NCBI GenBank assembly: GCA_934747965.1
Contig: CAKVHI010000001.1
Coordinates: 1 to 64,000, forward strand
From: an uncultured Clostridia bacterium
GTDB lineage: Bacteria > Bacillota > Clostridia > Christensenellales > UBA1242
DNA: 64,000 bases
Direction of reading: 5' to 3'
In this document: positions 60,127-64,000 of the stretch, piece after piece
Numbering within the stretch: position 1 is the first letter of the stretch
Layout of the letters: each line of letters begins with the position of its first letter
Notes under the pieces: model-generated
Seen by the model: the letters and a program-made list of their open reading frames with translations, nothing else
What the model was told of the DNA's origin: nothing
The model's database searches: none
Position numbers and translations under genes: made by a program

Positions 60127-63100
60127 CCAAAATTTCCTTTAACATACTTTCATCAAATTCAATAACTTTCTTTTCTTTTTTTGCACATATTTCTGAATAA
60201 TCGCAATAATCACATTCACAGAAATTTTCGCTTTCTAGTGGTGTTTCGCAAAAATTTGCATTCTTTATTTGATTAATAGCGCTTTTTATTTTATCAAAAA
60301 CAAAATTTATAAGTTTTTCAAATTGTTTGCGTGTTAGCAAAAATTTATCCAAAGACATAAAAAATTTTTCATTTCCAAGTTTGTTTTTCATATTATTTTC
60401 ATTAACAATTATCCCATTCAAAAAAATCTTTTGCTTGCTTGAAGCAGAATAATCATCAGACACTGTCAAATAAAAAACCCCCATACATTTTTTGTTAAGT
60501 TTTTGTTCTAAGATTTTCGCATACAACAAAAGTTGCACTTTTTTGCATAAAACGATTTCGCCATAATCAATTTTAGTGCTTCCTGTTTTATAATCTATTA
60601 TAATAAATTCATCTTGATTTTCATCGATTCTATCAACAAAACCCTTAAATTTTATATCATCTACACTTTCTAAAAACGCAAATTCAGTTTTAGAAACTTT
60701 AAATTCACTTTCGATTTGTTGATTTATGATAAAATCAAAAAGTTTCAAAATTTCTTTTTTCAAATTCAAAATTTTAGTCTTTCCGTTTATGGTGCTATGC
60801 AAAAAAGAATATTTTTTTTGCAAAAAAACGCTGTTTATAATGCTTTCTTTTGATTTTTCATCAAAAAAATCATTTTGCTTTAATTTGTCTCCCAATTCTT
60901 TGCAACATTCATGCACCAAAATACCAATAATTTTACTATCAAAATCCACCTTTTCATTAGGCTTCAATTTTAATACATCTCTATAAAAAAACTTTCTAGG
61001 ACACGCAAAATAGTCCTCAACACTAGATGAAGAAAATTTGTCAATATTTATAAGGCTTTTATCAACAAAAATTTCTTTTTCATTAAAATCCCAACTGATT
61101 TTTTTATCTATAATGTTTCGTAAAACTTTTTTTAAGTTTTCATCTTCACACAAATAATAATTTTTAATAAAATCATCTTTTGTGCTAAATTTTAATGCCA
61201 AAAGTGCCAAAATTTCATTGCTTTCAAGAAGCCCTAAACTTTCACTATTTATTTTTAAACTTGTCATTGGACTGTTTTCTATGGTAAAAAATTTATAAAA
61301 ATTTTTAAGAAAAATTGAAGGATAATTTTGAGAATTTTGTTTTGTAACAGAATAACTTAAAATTAGATTTTCAGTTGAACATAAAAGGTTTTCAAAACTT
61401 TTAAAAAAATTTATTTTGTTGATTAAACTTGGCTTTGGGTTTATTTCATCTTTTTCAATTTTCTTTATTTCGCTTTCCAAAAACAATGCATTATCTTTTG
61501 TAAGCATTGGAAAATCGCTATCCATACCAAGAACATAAAGTTTTTTGTAGTTATCAAAGTAAGAATTAATTGGATCCCCCACAAAAATTGAATCAACAAC
61601 AACTGGGGGCAAACTTATAGACGTGTTTTCAAAGCAAAGCGTAACAAAATAAATAATTTTGTCAATACTAAGGTTTTTATCATTAAATTCACAAATTTGG
61701 TCAAAAACTTTTGATATTTTATCTTCAAGTTGACTATATTGCTTAAACAAAACAATGTCTACAAGTTTTAAACTCTCAAGTTTTTCCGAAAATTTTTGTT
61801 TTACCTTTAATTCTTCACACAAGTCATTAAATTCAATAAAAATTTCTTTTACAGAAAGATTCTCAATTTTTTGTCTTGTTTCTAAAATTTTGTTTATATA
61901 ATTTTCAAGAACAAAAATATAATCAGAAAAATCTTCATCAAAATTAAAACAAACAATTTTATCTTTTTCAACAACAGTTTGAAGGTTAAATTTATACAAG
62001 AAATTTTCAAAATTTTCAACTTTTTTGCTTTCAATGTCTATATATCCACTTTTAAGCAAACTTAAAACGCCACTTACAGAAAACTCATTTAAGCACTTAA
62101 ACAAGTCAATTATAAATCTTGAATAGCCAAAGCCAATCAAATTTTTGTTTTCATCAACAAAATATGTAAAATTTAGTTTCTCTAATTTTTCTTTCAAAAG
62201 TTTGCCGTATGCATTAAAATCATTCACACAAATTGCAATGTCTTTAAATCTTAGCCCACTTATCAAAACATCTTTTCTTATTTCGTACAGCAAATTGTCA
62301 ACTTCATCTTCAATATTTTTTGCTTCAAAAATTTTTATATCATAGTTGTTATTTTCAAACCTTTTAGTGCTTGCAGAAAAAAAGTTATCAACAATAAACT
62401 TATTGTAATTTTTTAAAGAAAAAGTTTTTACTACTTCACAATTTTTGTCTAAACTCAAATAAAAATCATAAATTTCATTATTGTTCACTCTATTTTGGAC
62501 GAAACTGGTTGAAAAAGTTACGCTTTTTGCATATTTTGCAATTTCTTTAATAATTTTTTTTATTTGTGGAGTTAAACTATTAAACATCCCAAAATAAAAA
62601 TTCGTGTTTTTAATTAAATCACTATTTTTAATTTCATCAAAAAACATTTCAAATTTAAAACTTGAATCAATCAAGCAATTTTGTAAAACCTTTTGATATT
62701 CTTTTAAAATAAATTTTACATCATCTAGTTTATTTTTAAGTTCTTTATCAACATTTTGGTTAAAATCAATAGCATTTGAAGTTAAAATTTGCGAAACAAA
62801 ATTATATATGTCAACGCTAAATTCATTTATATCTTTAACATTTTTAAAATACTTTAATTTGTCAAAATTCTGACTTATAATAGAAGAAATAATCATTATT
62901 GAAACATTTTTGTCAATAAGCATTTGATTTCTTAATTTATTTTCCAAAACTAAAGAAGCAAGTTTAGTCAAACTGAAAGTTTGCGTAGAAAAACTAACAG
63001 TTAGTTTGTTTTCTTCAAAAAATAATCTTTCACTGCTTAAACTAAATTTGTCAGGCACCAAAATAATATTGCTTTCATTTTCATTTATGCTTTTAACCAT

Positions 63101-63148
63101 GTTTTTAAAAGCATAAATATTTGTTTGGTCAACAAAAATCTTTTGCAT
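60119..63148 (-). CDS. addB: ATP-dependent nuclease subunit AddB, N-terminal Walker A lost
   Basis: 1009 residues. The C-terminal RecB-type nuclease is intact ('FIIIDYKTGSTKIDYGEIVLCKKVQLLLYA'). The iron-sulfur cysteines are present: one in 'VEDYFACPRKFFY' and a cluster in 'CECDYCDYSEICAKK'. The N terminus, where AddB proteins usually show a GRxGSGKT loop, reads 'MQKIFVDQTNIYAFKNMVKS' with no P-loop, followed by the usual 'IILVPDKFSLSSER'. The start ATG at 63148 has no Shine-Dalgarno; TTGAAA-17-TGCTATAGT ends 5 nt upstream, so the addBA message should be leaderless. Confidence 0.9.
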   Translation of the reverse strand: MQKIFVDQTNIYAFKNMVKSINENESNIILVPDKFSLSSERLFFEENKLTVSFSTQTFSLTKLASLVLENKLRNQMLIDKNVSIMIISSIISQNFDKLKYFKNVKDINEFSVDIYNFVSQILTSNAIDFNQNVDKELKNKLDDVKFILKEYQKVLQNCLIDSSFKFEMFFDEIKNSDLIKNTNFYFGMFNSLTPQIKKIIKEIAKYAKSVTFSTSFVQNRVNNNEIYDFYLSLDKNCEVVKTFSLKNYNKFIVDNFFSASTKRFENNNYDIKIFEAKNIEDEVDNLLYEIRKDVLISGLRFKDIAICVNDFNAYGKLLKEKLEKLNFTYFVDENKNLIGFGYSRFIIDLFKCLNEFSVSGVLSLLKSGYIDIESKKVENFENFLYKFNLQTVVEKDKIVCFNFDEDFSDYIFVLENYINKILETRQKIENLSVKEIFIEFNDLCEELKVKQKFSEKLESLKLVDIVLFKQYSQLEDKISKVFDQICEFNDKNLSIDKIIYFVTLCFENTSISLPPVVVDSIFVGDPINSYFDNYKKLYVLGMDSDFPMLTKDNALFLESEIKKIEKDEINPKPSLINKINFFKSFENLLCSTENLILSYSVTKQNSQNYPSIFLKNFYKFFTIENSPMTSLKINSESLGLLESNEILALLALKFSTKDDFIKNYYLCEDENLKKVLRNIIDKKISWDFNEKEIFVDKSLINIDKFSSSSVEDYFACPRKFFYRDVLKLKPNEKVDFDSKIIGILVHECCKELGDKLKQNDFFDEKSKESIINSVFLQKKYSFLHSTINGKTKILNLKKEILKLFDFIINQQIESEFKVSKTEFAFLESVDDIKFKGFVDRIDENQDEFIIIDYKTGSTKIDYGEIVLCKKVQLLLYAKILEQKLNKKCMGVFYLTVSDDYSASSKQKIFLNGIIVNENNMKNKLGNEKFFMSLDKFLLTRKQFEKLINFVFDKIKSAINQIKNANFCETPLESENFCECDYCDYSEICAKKEKKVIEFDESMLKEILDD

Positions 63149-63153
63149 ATAAT

Positions 63154-63182
63154 ACTATAGCATTTTTTTTGTCAATTTTCAA
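63154..63182 (-). promoter_or_regulatory. Leaderless promoter of addBA
   Basis: Minus strand TTGAAA (63177-63182), 17-bp spacer, extended -10 TGCTATAGT (TATAGT 63154-63159), then 5 nt to the ATG. Confidence 0.75.
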
Positions 63183-63214
63183 TTAAATTTTAATTATTTG
63201 ATTTTTTATGCATA

Positions 63215-63252
63215 TAAAAAAGTAGGTTATAAACTTTATACTTTTATAACCT
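63215..63252 (-). terminator. Intrinsic terminator of the 63253 gene
   Basis: Minus strand AGGTTATAAA, 9-nt loop, TTTATAACCT then ACTTTTTT, starting at the stop codon. It separates this gene from addB. Confidence 0.75.
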
Positions 63253-63582
63253 TTACATTTTATTTTTATCAATCAAACTTGTAAGTTGATTGATTTTTTC
63301 AATTAAACTTGAAGTCTTGCTCTTTAAAACTTTATTTTCATTTTTAAGGTCAATTATAATTTCATCTTTAACTTTAAGCTCTAAAAGTGTAGAATTTAAT
63401 TTTAATGAATTTTGTTTAAATTCTTTTTTAACTTTTTCACTAAAATCATCTATGGCGTTAGATTTGATTAAATTCACTAGCCCCAAAAATAAACTCTTTA
63501 TTTCTTCATCCGTTAAACTTTTCTTTTTGCTAAAATCACTAAAATTGATAATATTATCCATGCAACAATTTTTTACAAACAA
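63253..63582 (-). CDS. Small coiled-coil protein, unknown
   Basis: 109 residues at most: an acidic N-terminal half ('NFSDFSKKKSLTDEEIKSLFLGLVNLI') and a C-terminal coiled coil ('LKNENKVLKSKTSSLIEKINQLTSLI'). No signal peptide or family is recognised. Two starts are possible: TTG at 63582, 6 nt after a TATAAA box (a leaderless arrangement), or the ATG seven codons later (MDNIINF). Neither has a Shine-Dalgarno. It is divergent from the gene at the right edge and upstream of addBA. Confidence 0.6.
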   Translation of the reverse strand: MFVKNCCMDNIINFSDFSKKKSLTDEEIKSLFLGLVNLIKSNAIDDFSEKVKKEFKQNSLKLNSTLLELKVKDEIIIDLKNENKVLKSKTSSLIEKINQLTSLIDKNKM

Positions 63583-63645
63583 AATTTATTTATACAATTT
63601 TTTTTAATTTCTCATAAAATTTTAAGCATTAAAATAAAATAGTAT

Positions 63646-64000
63646 ATGGAATATATTTTAAAAATAAAATCTAATTTTGATTGTATGCTAAGTTTAAATA
63701 ATTTTAACAGACGAAAACTTGAAAAAGATAGTTTTCAAACCTTTAAACTTGAATTGAATAGCAATGAAAATTTAACTATTTTTGTTGAGCCAACAATTAA
63801 ATCAGAAAATTTAATTTTGCCATACAACATCTATATCAAAAACTCAAATCAAGGATTAATTATTGAAAGCAACAGTGCGGATGTTTTAAGTTACAAAAAT
63901 GTATATTTAATTAAATTGGAAAAACTAGAAGTTGTAAAAAACATGAAAGTTATTTTGTCATCACAAAATTTTTCAGTTTTTAACACTTTTTGCACGAATG
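63646..64000 (+). CDS. Unknown protein, 5' part only (runs off the window)
   Basis: An open frame from ATG 63646 to the right edge gives 118 residues beginning MEYILKIKSNFDCMLSL, with alternating polar and hydrophobic strands ('NLTIFVEPTIKSENLILPYNIYIK') that suggest a beta-rich domain. There is no signal peptide. No Shine-Dalgarno is seen; TAAAAT ends 5 nt before the ATG, which again suggests a leaderless message. No family is recognised and the C-terminal part is missing. Confidence 0.6.
   Translation, partial: MEYILKIKSNFDCMLSLNNFNRRKLEKDSFQTFKLELNSNENLTIFVEPTIKSENLILPYNIYIKNSNQGLIIESNSADVLSYKNVYLIKLEKLEVVKNMKVILSSQNFSVFNTFCTN

Overview
The window is strongly AT-rich chromosomal DNA of a Bacillota (Firmicutes) bacterium, most likely an uncultured, streamlined clostridial lineage. 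The evidence is the recN-spoIVB-spo0A gene order, a Bacillus/Clostridium-type dcw cluster (rsmH, ftsL-like, spoVD-like PBP, murE, mraY, murD, ftsW/spoVE), a long SRP RNA with an Alu domain, AddAB, RNase J, a YtxC-like protein and a DacF-like carboxypeptidase. The standard genetic code fits all genes read. Sporulation-type genes are present, but the Spo0A receiver is degenerate.

Layout. 1-650: 5' end of a 23S rRNA gene (minus strand) with its own tandem promoters and no 16S gene in front of it. 651-2254: YtxC-like and AlkD-like genes. 2319-2960: tRNA-Trp followed by a near-perfect 140-bp tandem duplication of its 3' end plus terminator. 2963-4766: DacF-like carboxypeptidase and a SpoIIM-like membrane protein. 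4941-6590: a secreted LamG-like protein with an unusual leader (direct repeats, a hairpin over the Shine-Dalgarno) and a 58-aa ORF. 6671-10579: spo0A, spoIVB, recN. 10813-19301: dcw cluster. 19389-21206: SRP RNA, a HEPN-CBS protein and an RluA-type synthase. 21466-21637: a candidate orphan small RNA. 21805-30712: a two-gene operon for SipW-type exported proteins, one a 2733-residue DUF285/BspA-like protein whose gene contains a G9 tract. 30944-41530: housekeeping genes (O-methyltransferase, RNase J, GltX) and uncharacterised membrane and lipoprotein genes.

41584-50231 is a compact minus-strand phage-type module: terminase large and small subunits, P22-like portal, scaffold, HK97-fold capsid, two connector-like proteins, a propeller-like stopper and two holin-like proteins. 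No integrase, replication, repressor, tail or endolysin gene is visible. It is flanked by a sigma-region-4-like regulator gene (51042-51596) and two membrane-anchored SH3-like surface proteins. 53741-63148 holds a degenerate ABC ATPase, a large coiled-coil membrane protein and addAB. The window ends in an incomplete plus-strand gene.

A recurring feature is leaderless transcription. At least eight genes (including recN, addB, the alkD-like gene and rsmH) have no Shine-Dalgarno, but carry a sigma-A -10 box ending 5-6 nt before the start codon, so that the first transcribed base is expected at or next to the start codon. The best candidates for something undescribed are the minimal capsid/packaging cassette, the leaderless gene class, the leader of the 4941-6170 gene, the G9 tract in the giant surface gene and the orphan RNA at 21501-21637.
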